NCBI GenBank assembly: GCA_963721335.1
Contig: CAVRIV010000001.1
Coordinates: 62,001 to 126,000 of the forward strand
Reading direction: 5' to 3'
From: CAVXDY01 sp963721335
GTDB lineage: Bacteria > Actinomycetota > Thermoleophilia > Miltoncostaeales > Miltoncostaeaceae
DNA length: 64,000 nucleotides
In this document: piece after piece, positions 17,400 through 25,390 of the stretch
How the letters are laid out: each line of letters opens with the position of its first letter
Numbering within the stretch: the first letter of the stretch is position 1
Made by a program: the position numbers and the translations under genes
The notes under the pieces: generated by a model
The model's database searches: none
What the model was told of the DNA's origin: nothing
The model's input: only the letters and a program-made list of their open reading frames with translations

Positions 17400-18775
17400 C
17401 CGCGCAGGGATTCCCCGCCGCGGCCCGCAGGGCCCTCGCCGACGGCCAGCTGCGCGTGAACCTCGCCCGCGCCACCGGCACCATCCGGGCGCGGCGGGCG
17501 GCGGCCGTGGGGGAGGTGGAGGACTGGGAGGAGCTGCGCGCGGCCGGCCAGGCGATCAAGGCGCGCACGATGGCCACCCTCCCCGAGCTGCTGGAGCGGC
17601 TGGAGGAGTCCGTGGCCGGCGCCGGAGGGATCGTCCACTGGGCCCGCGACGCGGCCGAGGCCAACGCGATCGTGGCCGGCATCGCGCGCGGTCACGGGAT
17701 CTCGGAGGTCATCAAGGTCAAGTCGATCGCCACCGACGAGATCGGCCTCAACGACGCCCTCGCCGCCGAGGGGATCGCCGCCGTCGAGACCGATCTGGCC
17801 GAGCTCATCAACCAGCTCGCCGGCGACTGGTCGTCGCACATCCTGGTCCCCGCGATCCACCGCAACCGGGCCGAGATACGCCGCCTCTTCGAGGCGACGA
17901 TCGCCGCCGGGCGCACGCTCTCCGACGAGCCGGCCGCCCTCGCGGAGGCGGCCCGCCTGCACCTGCGCGAGAAGTTCCTCTCGACCCCCATGGCCGTCAG
18001 CGGGGCGAACTTCGGGATCGCCGAGACCGGGACGGTGTGCGTGGTCGAGTCCGAGGGCAACGGGCGCATGTGCACGACGCTGCCCGAGGTGCTCGTGACG
18101 GTCATGGGCATCGAGAAGCTGCTCCCGGAGTGGCGGGACCTCGAGGTGTTCCTGCAGCTCCTGTCGCGGTCGGCCACCGGGGAGCGGATGAGCCCCTACA
18201 CCTCGATGTGGACGGGGGTGCACCCGGGCGACGGGCCGCAGGAGTTCCACCTGGTCCTGCTCGACAACGGCCGCACCGACGTCCTCGCCGACGAGCTCGG
18301 GCGTCAGGCGCTCCACTGCATCCGGTGCTCGGCGTGCCTCAACGTCTGCCCGGTCTACGCGCGCACCGGCGGGCACGCCTACGAGTCCGTCTACCCCGGG
18401 CCGATCGGGGCGATCCTGACCCCCATGCTCGCGGGACTGCACGCGGCCCCGACGCTGCCCTTCGCCTCGTCGCTCTGCGGAGCGTGCCTCGAGGTGTGCC
18501 CGGTGAAGATCGACATCCCGACCGTGCTCGTGCACCTGCGCGGCCGCGTCGTGCGCGAGGAGAGGGGGCGCCTCGACCCCGAGCGGCTCGCGATGGACGC
18601 GATCGCAGCGGCATTCCGCTCGCGGGGGCGCTACGAGCGCGCCCAGCGGCTCGCCCGGCTGGGGCGCGGGCCGGTGGCCGAGGCCCTGCTGGGGCGCTGG
18701 ACGGCGATGCGCGAGCTGCCCGAGGTGCCCCGCGAGAGCTTCCGGGAGTGGTGGCGTGGCCGACGCGCGGGCTGA
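17396..18775 (+). CDS. lutB: L-lactate utilisation protein LutB (4Fe-4S ferredoxin type)
   Basis: 459-residue iron-sulfur subunit. An N-terminal LUD-type domain runs through IKVKSIATDEIGLNDAL, ETDLAELINQLAGDWSSHIL and GANFGIAETGTVCVVESEGN. Two 4Fe-4S clusters follow: CIRCSACLNVCPVYARTGG and CGACLEVCPVKIDIP. The C-terminal helical tail ends near WWRGRRAG. The start is GTG 17396, coupled to LutA; the end overlaps the LutC start by 20 bases. In this position the Lut complex would oxidise the L-lactate released by the bifunctional aldolase/dehydrogenase. Confidence 0.93.
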   Translation: MTAQGFPAAARRALADGQLRVNLARATGTIRARRAAAVGEVEDWEELRAAGQAIKARTMATLPELLERLEESVAGAGGIVHWARDAAEANAIVAGIARGHGISEVIKVKSIATDEIGLNDALAAEGIAAVETDLAELINQLAGDWSSHILVPAIHRNRAEIRRLFEATIAAGRTLSDEPAALAEAARLHLREKFLSTPMAVSGANFGIAETGTVCVVESEGNGRMCTTLPEVLVTVMGIEKLLPEWRDLEVFLQLLSRSATGERMSPYTSMWTGVHPGDGPQEFHLVLLDNGRTDVLADELGRQALHCIRCSACLNVCPVYARTGGHAYESVYPGPIGAILTPMLAGLHAAPTLPFASSLCGACLEVCPVKIDIPTVLVHLRGRVVREERGRLDPERLAMDAIAAAFRSRGRYERAQRLARLGRGPVAEALLGRWTAMRELPEVPRESFREWWRGRRAG

Positions 18776-19382
18776 GGTGCTCGCCCGGGTGCGCCGCGCC
18801 CTGGGCGGAGCGCCGGACGTGCCCGACGTGCCGCGCGCCTACCGCGGCGCGGGAGAGGCAGGCGTCGCCGACCCGGTCGCCCTCTTCTGCGAGCGGGTCG
18901 CCGAGTACCGGGCGACGGTCCATCGGGTGCCGCCCGGCGACGTCGCGGCCCTGGTGACCGACCGCGCGCTGGCGCTCGGCGCGCGAAGGATCGCGGTGCC
19001 CCCCGGGCTGCCGTGGCAGCCACGGGACCCGGAGCTCGTCGTCAACGATCCGCCCCTGTCGGCCCGCGCGCTCGATGGGATCGACGGCGTGCTCACCGGC
19101 TGCGCCCTGGCGATCGCCGACACCGGGACCATCGTGCTCGACGGCGCCGGTACCTCCGGGCGCCGCGCCCTCTCCCTGGTGCCCGACCTCCACCTCTGCG
19201 TGGTCGATGCGGCCCAGGTGGTCGCCGGGGTGCCCGACGCGATCGCCGCCCTGGCCGGAGCGATCGCGACGGGGCACCCGCTGACCCTGATCTCGGGGCC
19301 GTCGGCGACCTCGGACATCGAGCTACGCCGGGTCGAGGGCGTCCATGGTCCGCGCACCCTCGAGGTGATCGTCACCGCCTGA
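18756..19382 (+). CDS. lutC: L-lactate utilisation protein LutC (LUD domain)
   Basis: 208-residue LUD (DUF162) protein, third subunit of the lactate oxidation complex. The typical C-terminal half is present: GVLTGCALAIADTGTIVLDG, LSLVPDLHLCVVDAAQVV, LISGPSATSDIELRRVEGVH and GPRTLEVIV. GTG 18756 lies inside the end of LutB. This appears to be the last gene of the rhamnose-lactate operon, about 60 bases before an unrelated small gene. Confidence 0.92.
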   Translation: MADARAEVLARVRRALGGAPDVPDVPRAYRGAGEAGVADPVALFCERVAEYRATVHRVPPGDVAALVTDRALALGARRIAVPPGLPWQPRDPELVVNDPPLSARALDGIDGVLTGCALAIADTGTIVLDGAGTSGRRALSLVPDLHLCVVDAAQVVAGVPDAIAALAGAIATGHPLTLISGPSATSDIELRRVEGVHGPRTLEVIVTA

Positions 19383-19444
19383 GGGATGGCCGTTTTACCC
19401 CGACGGGGCTTGCGCCACGCGCGGCTGTCGGCGAGCCTCCCGGC

Positions 19445-19678
19445 GTGGGACTCTTCCGCCGCAGGATCACCGAGGACACGAACCTCGAGGAGATCTCCGA
19501 CAAGCGGCTGCTCGAGGAGCACCGGCGCCGCGTGCTCGCGGCCACCGACTCCCACGGCGGCGTTGCGGTGGGGGCGACCTTCGGGCTTGCGTCGGACATC
19601 GAGGACGTGCTCGACCGCCGAGGGGTCAGCTATCCCAGCGCGGAGGAGATCCTCGGCGGGAGTCCCGACGGCGGCTGA
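19445..19678 (+). CDS. Hypothetical protein (77 aa)
   Basis: Small charged protein reading GLFRRRITEDTNLEEISDKR at its start, then a helical EEHRRRVLAATDSH segment and a Gly-rich stretch ending EEILGGSPDGG. No membrane segment or known motif was recognised. The start is probably GTG 19445, with no clear ribosome binding site. The reading frame has the codon bias of the neighbouring genes and ends 16 bases before a convergent gene. The function is unknown. Confidence 0.5.
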   Translation: MGLFRRRITEDTNLEEISDKRLLEEHRRRVLAATDSHGGVAVGATFGLASDIEDVLDRRGVSYPSAEEILGGSPDGG

Positions 19679-19693
19679 GCCTGCTCGGCTGAC

Positions 19694-21356
19694 TCAGGGC
19701 ACGAGCCTGATCGGCCGGATCACCGGTGGCGCGCTGCGCTGGCCGGGGCGGCTCCGCGCCCCGAGGGCGTAGCCCACGGCGAAGCGCAGCGGGGTGCGGA
19801 CGTTGAACGTCTTGGCGCGCCGGGGCACCAGGATGCAGGTGGTCCTGCGGCCGGCGGCGGCGAAGACCACGAGGCGCTGGCCGAAGAGACGGACGCTCCG
19901 CCGGCCGCTGAAGATCGTGACCAGGACCCGGGCGGGGCGGGTGCTCGACACGGCGACGCGCACGCACTTCGACAGCTTGAGGGAGCGCAGCGAGATCCGG
20001 GAGGGCGCCGTGACGGTCGCCGGGCCGGCCCGCACCTGCCGCGGGCTCGGGATCTCGTTCAGCAGGTCCGGGACCAGGGCGAAGGGCGGGCTGATCGAGG
20101 TCCGGGTGACCCGGACCTGCCGCCCGGGGGTCAGTCGCAGGCCGCGCAGCGACGTGTTCGTCGGCGTCACGTCGACGGACCCGCGCACGTTGGACACCGT
20201 CGTCTGACCGCGTCGCGGGTCACGGGTGACCCGCGCCCGGCCCCTGACCTGCACCTGGGTCTCCGGAGTGAGGGCGAACGCGGGGGCCGTGCCGTTCTCC
20301 ACCGCCTGCGTCCCGGAGCCGGCGGACGAGTCGATCTCGGCCGCTCCGCACGTGTTCCCGAACTGGGGGTTGAGGAGGCCGCCGGCGCCGGGGACGACGC
20401 TGCCCTCGTACTGGATGGTCCCCGCGCCGAGGCCCTCGTCGGCCGCGTTGCCGCAGGACTGCACCTGCGACGTCGCCTGCATCGTGACCTGGTTGTCCTG
20501 GGAGTCCTTCGCCTCGACCTCCGCGTCGGATCCACCGATCACGAAGATCTCCTCCCCCGGTTGGACGACGTCTCCCTCGCCGAGGACTCGCACCGCGCCC
20601 GTGCCAGTGTTCCTCGCCCGCACTCGGACCCCCGTGCCCTCGATCGAAGTGATCCGCACCCCGGACTGCGGGCCCGGCGTCGGGGTCGGCGTGGGCGAGC
20701 CCGAGCTGTCGAAGTGAGCCTGGAACTCCGCGACTCGGTAGTGGTTGCACGGGCCGGTGAGGTTGGTGCTGCAGGTCCCCGACGTGGTGACCGGGGAGAA
20801 GCCGATCCGGAGCCCGGTCGCCTGGACCGTGTCGAACGCCAGGGAGGCGAAGCTGTTGTTGTGGTTGTCGCCGGAGACCGTCCCGTCGCGGTTGACCGCG
20901 CTCGCGGTCAGGGGCTCGGCCCCGAAGAAGCCCTCGTTGAGGTTCCCGTTGGTGAGGTTCGGGACGTTGCTCCACGAGCGCGAGACGAGCGGGCCCGAGC
21001 CGGTCGTGTACTGGATGACGAGGTTCTTGGCCCCGGTCGCGGGGATGCCGCCGGTCTCGTTGGTCTTGAAGATCCGCAGGCGGTTGACCTGGCTCGAGGC
21101 GAAGGCGATCGCGAGGTACGACGGAGCGTCCGTGTTCAGGGTCTCCGTCGTCCACGTGAACGTCGCCGTGCTGCCGTCGATCGCGTTCGAACGGCGGGTC
21201 GTTCGAGAAGCGCGGGTGCGGGAAGGCCTCGGCGCTGGTGGCCGGGATCTGCACCGCGGCGGCCGGGACCGCGGCGGCGAGGAGCAGCGCGGCCAGGACG
21301 AGGGCGAGCACCCCGGCGGGGAGCGCGAGCGACCTCTGGCGACGCCGGAGCGGCAA
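19694..21356 (-). CDS. Secreted protein with discoidin-like and FecR-like domains, one frameshift
   Basis: About 550 residues. The N terminus (start ATG 21356) is a signal peptide: MPLRRRQRSLALPAG, a long Leu/Ala core, then AVPAAA. After a one-base shift near 21190 comes a carbohydrate-binding-like jelly-roll region: AIDGSTATFTWTTETL, APSYLAIAFASSQVNRLRIF and HYRVAEFQAHFDSS, resembling F5/8 type C (discoidin) modules. A PTPTPTPGP linker leads to a region with GDVVQPGEEIFVIGGSDAEVE that looks FecR-like (iron-dicitrate sensor extracytoplasmic fold). The C terminus is basic and Arg-rich. Probably cell-wall-associated or secreted; the function is unknown. It is convergent with the preceding small gene. 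Confidence 0.65.
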
Positions 21357-21516
21357 CGGGTCCGCCTGGACGGGATCGGCGGGGAAAGCCGCGAAAATCT
21401 ACATCTGGGCGCGGCCGCCGCGCAACGCCCCGGTCGGCCAGGTCGCGGGGCGCGCGAGGAGTAGCCTCCCGCCCGGCGGTCAGCCACGGCCGCCGTCAGC
21501 CACCTGGGAGGCCCGT

Positions 21517-21699
21517 ATGTGGTGGGGCATGGGATTCGTACTGGCGGTCATCTGGATCACGCTGCTCGTGGTCCTCGGGGTGAGCACGCTCCGGAACGGC
21601 CACACCGCTCTCTTCATCATCGGCATCTTCATCCCGCTGCTCTGGGTCTTCGGGGCCATCATGCCCCCCACCCAGAGGGCGCTCGAGCGCGGCGCCTGA
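21517..21699 (+). CDS. Small two-helix membrane protein (60 aa)
   Basis: Sixty residues starting MWWGMGFVLAVIWITLLVVL: two hydrophobic helices (about residues 3-21 and 30-48) separated by STLRNGHTAL and followed by a short tail. The start ATG 21517 follows GGGAGG at good spacing. It is divergent from the discoidin-like gene and ends before a strong hairpin shared with the convergent RTX gene. It resembles small integral membrane proteins with a PLDc_N-like layout; no function can be given. Confidence 0.7.
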   Translation: MWWGMGFVLAVIWITLLVVLGVSTLRNGHTALFIIGIFIPLLWVFGAIMPPTQRALERGA

Positions 21700-21714
21700 G
21701 CGCATCCCGGGCTC

Positions 21715-21744
21715 GGCTGAGAGTCGCCGACACGACTCTCAGCC
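21715..21744. terminator. Bidirectional terminator hairpin between convergent genes
   Basis: GGCTGAGAGTCG (21715-21726) and CGACTCTCAGCC (21733-21744) form a perfect 12-bp stem with a 6-base loop, between a plus-strand gene ending at 21699 and a minus-strand gene ending at 21769. The symmetric position suggests that it stops transcription from both sides. Confidence 0.75.
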
Positions 21745-21768
21745 GGTTGGCCCGCAGGCTCCTCGCCC

Positions 21769-23046
21769 TCACGACCCCCGGGGCGCGACGAACCGGATGG
21801 TCGTCTTCGGGCCGAGCTTCGAGCGGCCCTTCTCCACCGACACGATGCGGAGCGCTCGCGCCGCGAGCGCGGCCATGTGCGCCTTCGCGTCGAGGGGCAC
21901 GATCACGGCCCTCGCCCTGCCCGGACGGACCGAGTAGGCGAGCCGACCCAGCGGGGCGGCCCCGCGGAGGGTGAAGACCCGCAGCGAGCCGGCACAGGGC
22001 CTGCGAAGCACCGTCGGGCAGACGAGGCGCACCCGCACACCGGTCCTCCTCACGGCCGGCGGTCGCACGGTCATCCGCACGTTCGGCCCCTCGTCGACGG
22101 CGCCGCCGAAGATGATGTCCCGCGGCAGGGCGGGCGAGCGGAGGAGGATGCATCGCGGGATGGTGCTGCGCCCGATGATGCGGCGCAGGTCGATGAGGTC
22201 GACGTCCTCGGTGTTCGCGCCGGGGCCGCCGTTCGGGCAGGCGTCGACGAGGCCGTCGCGGAGCATGATCGTGTCGTCGCCCTCGCCGCCGAAGGTGGCG
22301 TCGTCCGTCCCGAGGCCTCCGATCAGCGTGTCGGCGCCCCCGAGCCCCTCCAGGCGGTCCGTCCCGCCGGCGCCGTCGAGGGTGTCGTCCCCCCCGCTTC
22401 CGGTGAGGGTGTCGTCGCCGCCGGTGCCGATGACCTTCTCGACGTCCGGGCGCACGTTGTCCTGCTCGGCGCCGCTCCCGTCGTTGCTCGCGCCGTCGAG
22501 GGTCACGGTGACGGGGGCGTGGGAGGCGTAGGTCACGGTGTCGAGGCCGGAGCCCCCGGAGATGTCGTCGGCCTCGCCGGCCCGGCCGGCGTCGATGGTG
22601 TCGTCGTCGGGGCCGCCGTCGATGGTGTTCACGCCATCCGAGCCGGTGCGGCCGATCGTGATCTCATCCTCCCCGGCGCCGGCGTTCACCGTGGCCTCGA
22701 AGCCCTCGGTGCCGAACTCGTCGTCGCCGTCGAGCAGGTCGACCTGAAGGCGCAGGATGTCGTTGGTCGGGCAGAAGACGCTGTTGTCGTTGGCCGGCCC
22801 GTTCGGATCGCCGAAGCCCTGGCAGCCGGGGCCGGCCTGCATGTCCTGGCCGCCGCCGCTCACCCTGGTCGTCGGACCGAGAGCGTTGCTGCCGGCGGCT
22901 CCGAGGGAGACGTCGTCGTCGTCGTCGCTGGCGGTGATCGTGAGGGTGCCGCCCTGGAGGGACACGTTCACGACGGCCGCCGCCGTCGCCGGGACCATCA
23001 GGGCCGCCGCGCCCACGCCCACCAGCACCACGAACGCACGCCGCAT
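21769..23046 (-). CDS. Secreted RTX-type calcium-binding repeat protein
   Basis: 425 residues. It begins with a signal peptide (MRRAFVVLVGVGAAALMVPA) and continues with Asp/Gly-rich repeats of the RTX nonapeptide type: DGGPDDDTIDAG, GTGGDDTLTGSGGDDTLDG, GADTLIGGLGTD and GGEGDDTIML. These form calcium-stabilised parallel beta rolls. A Cys-containing C-terminal region (PRCILLRSPALP, VRLVCPTVLRRPCAG) is followed by a tail that may be an immunoglobulin-like or wall-binding module. No type I secretion genes are near, so export by Sec is likely. Such proteins are common in Thermoleophilia; the role is unknown. Confidence 0.8.
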   Translation of the reverse strand: MRRAFVVLVGVGAAALMVPATAAAVVNVSLQGGTLTITASDDDDDVSLGAAGSNALGPTTRVSGGGQDMQAGPGCQGFGDPNGPANDNSVFCPTNDILRLQVDLLDGDDEFGTEGFEATVNAGAGEDEITIGRTGSDGVNTIDGGPDDDTIDAGRAGEADDISGGSGLDTVTYASHAPVTVTLDGASNDGSGAEQDNVRPDVEKVIGTGGDDTLTGSGGDDTLDGAGGTDRLEGLGGADTLIGGLGTDDATFGGEGDDTIMLRDGLVDACPNGGPGANTEDVDLIDLRRIIGRSTIPRCILLRSPALPRDIIFGGAVDEGPNVRMTVRPPAVRRTGVRVRLVCPTVLRRPCAGSLRVFTLRGAAPLGRLAYSVRPGRARAVIVPLDAKAHMAALAARALRIVSVEKGRSKLGPKTTIRFVAPRGS

Positions 23047-23112
23047 GTGAGGTCTCCTCGCCCGGGGGCGCCGAGTCTCCTACGTCGTGGGTCCGCAGGG
23101 CAATACGCGTGA

Positions 23113-24354
23113 CTACCGCGTCCCGGAGGCGGTCGGGACGAGCTCCTCAAGCGGAACCTCCGGGTCGCGCAGGCGGCCGGCAGCGACCGGCGCGCGCGAG
23201 CGGATGAGGGCCTGGATCGGGTCGGTGACGTCCCAGACGTTGATGTTCATCCCGGCCGCGACGCGCCCGTCCGCGAGCCAGAAGGCGATCAGCTCGCGGC
23301 TTCCGAGATCGCCGCGGAGCACCACCTCGTCGGACCCGCGGGCGAGTCCCGAGTACTCCATCCCGACGTCGTACTGGTCGGAGAAGAAGTACGGGATGCG
23401 GTCGTAGGGCTCTGCGCGCCCGAGCATGTTCCGCGCCGCCGCCGGCCCCTGGTTGAGGGCGTTGGCCCAGTGCTCGACGCGCACGCGCCGGCCGTAGAAG
23501 GGGTGCATGGCGTTCGCGACGTCGCCGGCGGCGTAGACGCCGGGCGCGCTCGCCTGCAGGGTGGCGTCCACGAGCACCCCGTCGTCCACCGCGAGCCCCG
23601 CGGCCTCCGCGAGCGCCGTGCGCGGGGCCACGCCGACGCCGACGAGGACGGCCGCGCAGTCGATCGTGCGCCCGCCGGCCAGGCGAACGCGCTCCACCCG
23701 GCCGGCGCCCTCGATCGCCTCCAGGCCCGCGCCCGCCAGCAGCTCCACTCCGTGCTCGCGGTGAAGGTCCGCGTAGAGTCCCCCGACGGTCGGTCCGAGG
23801 ACGTTCTCGAGCGGCACCGCCAGCCGCTCCAGGAGGCTCACCTCCATGCCGAGCTGCCGCGCCGAGGCGGCCACCTCCGAGCCGATCCAGCCGGCGCCGA
23901 CCACGACCAGGCGGCCGCCCGCGCCGAGAACCGCGCGCAGCCGCTCGCTGTCGGCCAGCGTGCGCAGGTAGAGGACGCCGTCGAGGTCGGCGCCCGGCAG
24001 GGCCAGCCGGCGCGGTTCGGCCCCGGTGGCGAGCAGCAGACGGTCCCAGGGCAGCCGCTCCCCGCCGGCCAGCGTGACCGTGCGGCCGGCGGTGTCGATG
24101 GCCGTCGCGGCCGCCTCGGTCCGGAGCTCGATCGCGTGCTCCTCATAGAAGCCGGCGTCGTGCGCGTAGACCTTTTCGCGCCCGACATCGCCCCGCAGGT
24201 AGTCCTTGGAGAGCGGCGGACGCTCGTAGGGGCGCTCGGGCTCGTCACCGACCAGCGTCAGGGGGCCCTCGTAACCCTCCTCGCGCAACGTCTGCGCCGC
24301 CTTGGCACCGGCCAGGCCGCCGCCCACGATCACGATGTTCCGGGGCTCTCTCAC
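23113..24354 (-). CDS. FAD-dependent NAD(P)H oxidoreductase, ferredoxin-reductase type
   Basis: 413 residues. FAD-binding NIVIVGGGLAGAKAAQTLRE at the N terminus, PPLSKDYLRG, the second Rossmann motif LVVVGAGWIGSEVAASARQ for NAD(P)H, and APGVYAAGDVANAMHPFYG near the FAD ribityl site. The C-terminal reductase domain has EHWANALNQGPAAARNMLG and FFSDQYDVGMEY. This is the rubredoxin/ferredoxin reductase architecture of Rieske oxygenase and P450 systems. The start is GTG 24354 with AGAGGAGAC upstream; it overlaps the stop of a 75-residue gene by four bases. No ferredoxin or oxygenase is adjacent, so the acceptor is unknown. Confidence 0.88.
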   Translation of the reverse strand: MREPRNIVIVGGGLAGAKAAQTLREEGYEGPLTLVGDEPERPYERPPLSKDYLRGDVGREKVYAHDAGFYEEHAIELRTEAAATAIDTAGRTVTLAGGERLPWDRLLLATGAEPRRLALPGADLDGVLYLRTLADSERLRAVLGAGGRLVVVGAGWIGSEVAASARQLGMEVSLLERLAVPLENVLGPTVGGLYADLHREHGVELLAGAGLEAIEGAGRVERVRLAGGRTIDCAAVLVGVGVAPRTALAEAAGLAVDDGVLVDATLQASAPGVYAAGDVANAMHPFYGRRVRVEHWANALNQGPAAARNMLGRAEPYDRIPYFFSDQYDVGMEYSGLARGSDEVVLRGDLGSRELIAFWLADGRVAAGMNINVWDVTDPIQALIRSRAPVAAGRLRDPEVPLEELVPTASGTR

Positions 24355-24578
24355 GACGTCTCCTCTGATCTGGGGCGAAGGGGAGCCAGGATGCGGCCGG
24401 CCAGCGGCGGCGGGCAGCCTCGCTCGGTGAGCTCGATGAGCGCGTGGAGGTCGTACCGGGCGTCCCGGGCGAGAATCTCCGCGAGGGGGGGAAGGAACCC
24501 CGCCCTGCAGAGCATTCGCCGGCGCCAGTCCACGATCGGGTCCTCTGACGTGCGCGTGTGCGGACCCTGGGCGTTCAT
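24351..24578 (-). CDS. Conserved small helical protein (75 aa) coupled to the flavoprotein
   Basis: Seventy-five residues with IVDWRRRMLCRAGFLPPLAE, ARDARYDLHALIELTERGC and PPPLAGRILAPL. This VxxWRxxxLxxAGF / DLHALIEL-RGCPP pattern is familiar from small actinobacterial proteins of unknown function. It is mostly helical, with no membrane segment. Its stop overlaps the GTG of the flavoprotein (GTGA), so the two are probably made together. Confidence 0.7.
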   Translation of the reverse strand: MNAQGPHTRTSEDPIVDWRRRMLCRAGFLPPLAEILARDARYDLHALIELTERGCPPPLAGRILAPLRPRSEETS

Positions 24579-24608
24579 ACAGGGTCAGTGACCGCCGGCT
24601 CCGAAGTC

Positions 24609-25238
24609 TTACCTCCGGCCGTCCGCGCCCCGCCGCCCGATCAGCTCGAAGAACTCCTGCCGGGTGCGCGGATCCTCGCGCAGGCGGCCGCGCAGGGCGG
24701 AGGTGGTGGTGAGCGCACCGGGCTGACGCACCCCGCGAAGGCTCATGCACATGTGGGTGGCCTCCATCACGACGCCCACCCCTCGTGGGCGCAGGGTGTC
24801 CTCGAGCCAGTCGGCGACCTCGCCGGTCAGCCGCTCCTGCACCTGAAGCCGGCGGGCACGGTGCTCCACCAGGCGGGGCAGCTTCGACAGCCCGATGATG
24901 CGGTCGCCGGGCAGGTAGCCGATGTGGGCGACCCCGACGAAGGGCAGCAGGTGGTGCTCGCACAGCGACGAGAACGCGATCTCGGAGACGATCACGAGCT
25001 CGTCGTAGCCCCCGTCGTTCGGGAAGGTGGTGGCCTGGAAGGGCTCGGGGCGAAGGAGCTCGGCGAAGGCCGAGGCGACCCGGCGCGGCGTGTCCCGGAG
25101 CGCCTCGGTGCCCCGGTCGACCCCGAGGGCGTCCAGGAGGTCGGCCACCGCCCGCTCGGCGCGCGGCCGGTCCACGCCCGGGGAGGGCGCCTCCCGCAGC
25201 ATCACCTCGCCCGGGCGATGGCCGTTCGCGTGGCTCAC
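24609..25238 (-). CDS. folE: GTP cyclohydrolase I
   Basis: Converts GTP to dihydroneopterin triphosphate, the first step toward folate or other pterins. Key residues: zinc-ligand Cys and His in SSLCEHHLLPFVGVAHIGYL, then GLSKLPRLVEHRARRLQVQE and the zinc Cys in ATHMCMSLRGVRQPG. GTG 25238 is preferred as start because it overlaps the stop of an upstream 30-codon ORF in a GTGA arrangement; ATG 25202 would give 197 residues and also keeps the whole domain. There are no other folate genes nearby. Confidence 0.92.
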   Translation of the reverse strand: MSHANGHRPGEVMLREAPSPGVDRPRAERAVADLLDALGVDRGTEALRDTPRRVASAFAELLRPEPFQATTFPNDGGYDELVIVSEIAFSSLCEHHLLPFVGVAHIGYLPGDRIIGLSKLPRLVEHRARRLQVQERLTGEVADWLEDTLRPRGVGVVMEATHMCMSLRGVRQPGALTTTSALRGRLREDPRTRQEFFELIGRRGADGRR

Positions 25239-25327
25239 GCGGGCCGGTGGACCTTCGGGATGGTCGGGGTGGGAGTGCGGTCGAACGGGCAGGCCTGGCG
25301 GATGAGGAGGATTCCCTCGGCGATCAT
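25235..25327 (-). CDS. Upstream small ORF (30 aa) translationally coupled to folE
   Basis: ATG 25327 is preceded by AAGGAG at ideal spacing and opens a 30-codon frame reading MIAEGILLIRQACPFDRTPT onward and ending in HRPA. Its TGA overlaps the GTG of folE. The strong ribosome binding site sits here rather than before folE, so the peptide may serve to deliver ribosomes to folE or act as a regulatory leader. It could also be a real small protein. The sequence has no recognised motif. Confidence 0.55.
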   Translation of the reverse strand: MIAEGILLIRQACPFDRTPTPTIPKVHRPA

Positions 25328-25390
25328 GGTGCGCTCCTTCGGGTCGGGGTCTCTGTCGTACCGGGTGAGTGTCGTCGCGGCGCCCGTCCC

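Noticed and set aside
19675..19697. Terminator hairpin between the 77-residue gene and the discoidin-like gene
   Set aside because: CTGAG/CTCAG gives only a 5-bp stem with a bulge; too weak to annotate.
20561..21583. 340-codon open frame on the plus strand
   Set aside because: It is antisense to the discoidin-like gene and Arg/Gly-rich throughout; no start signal.
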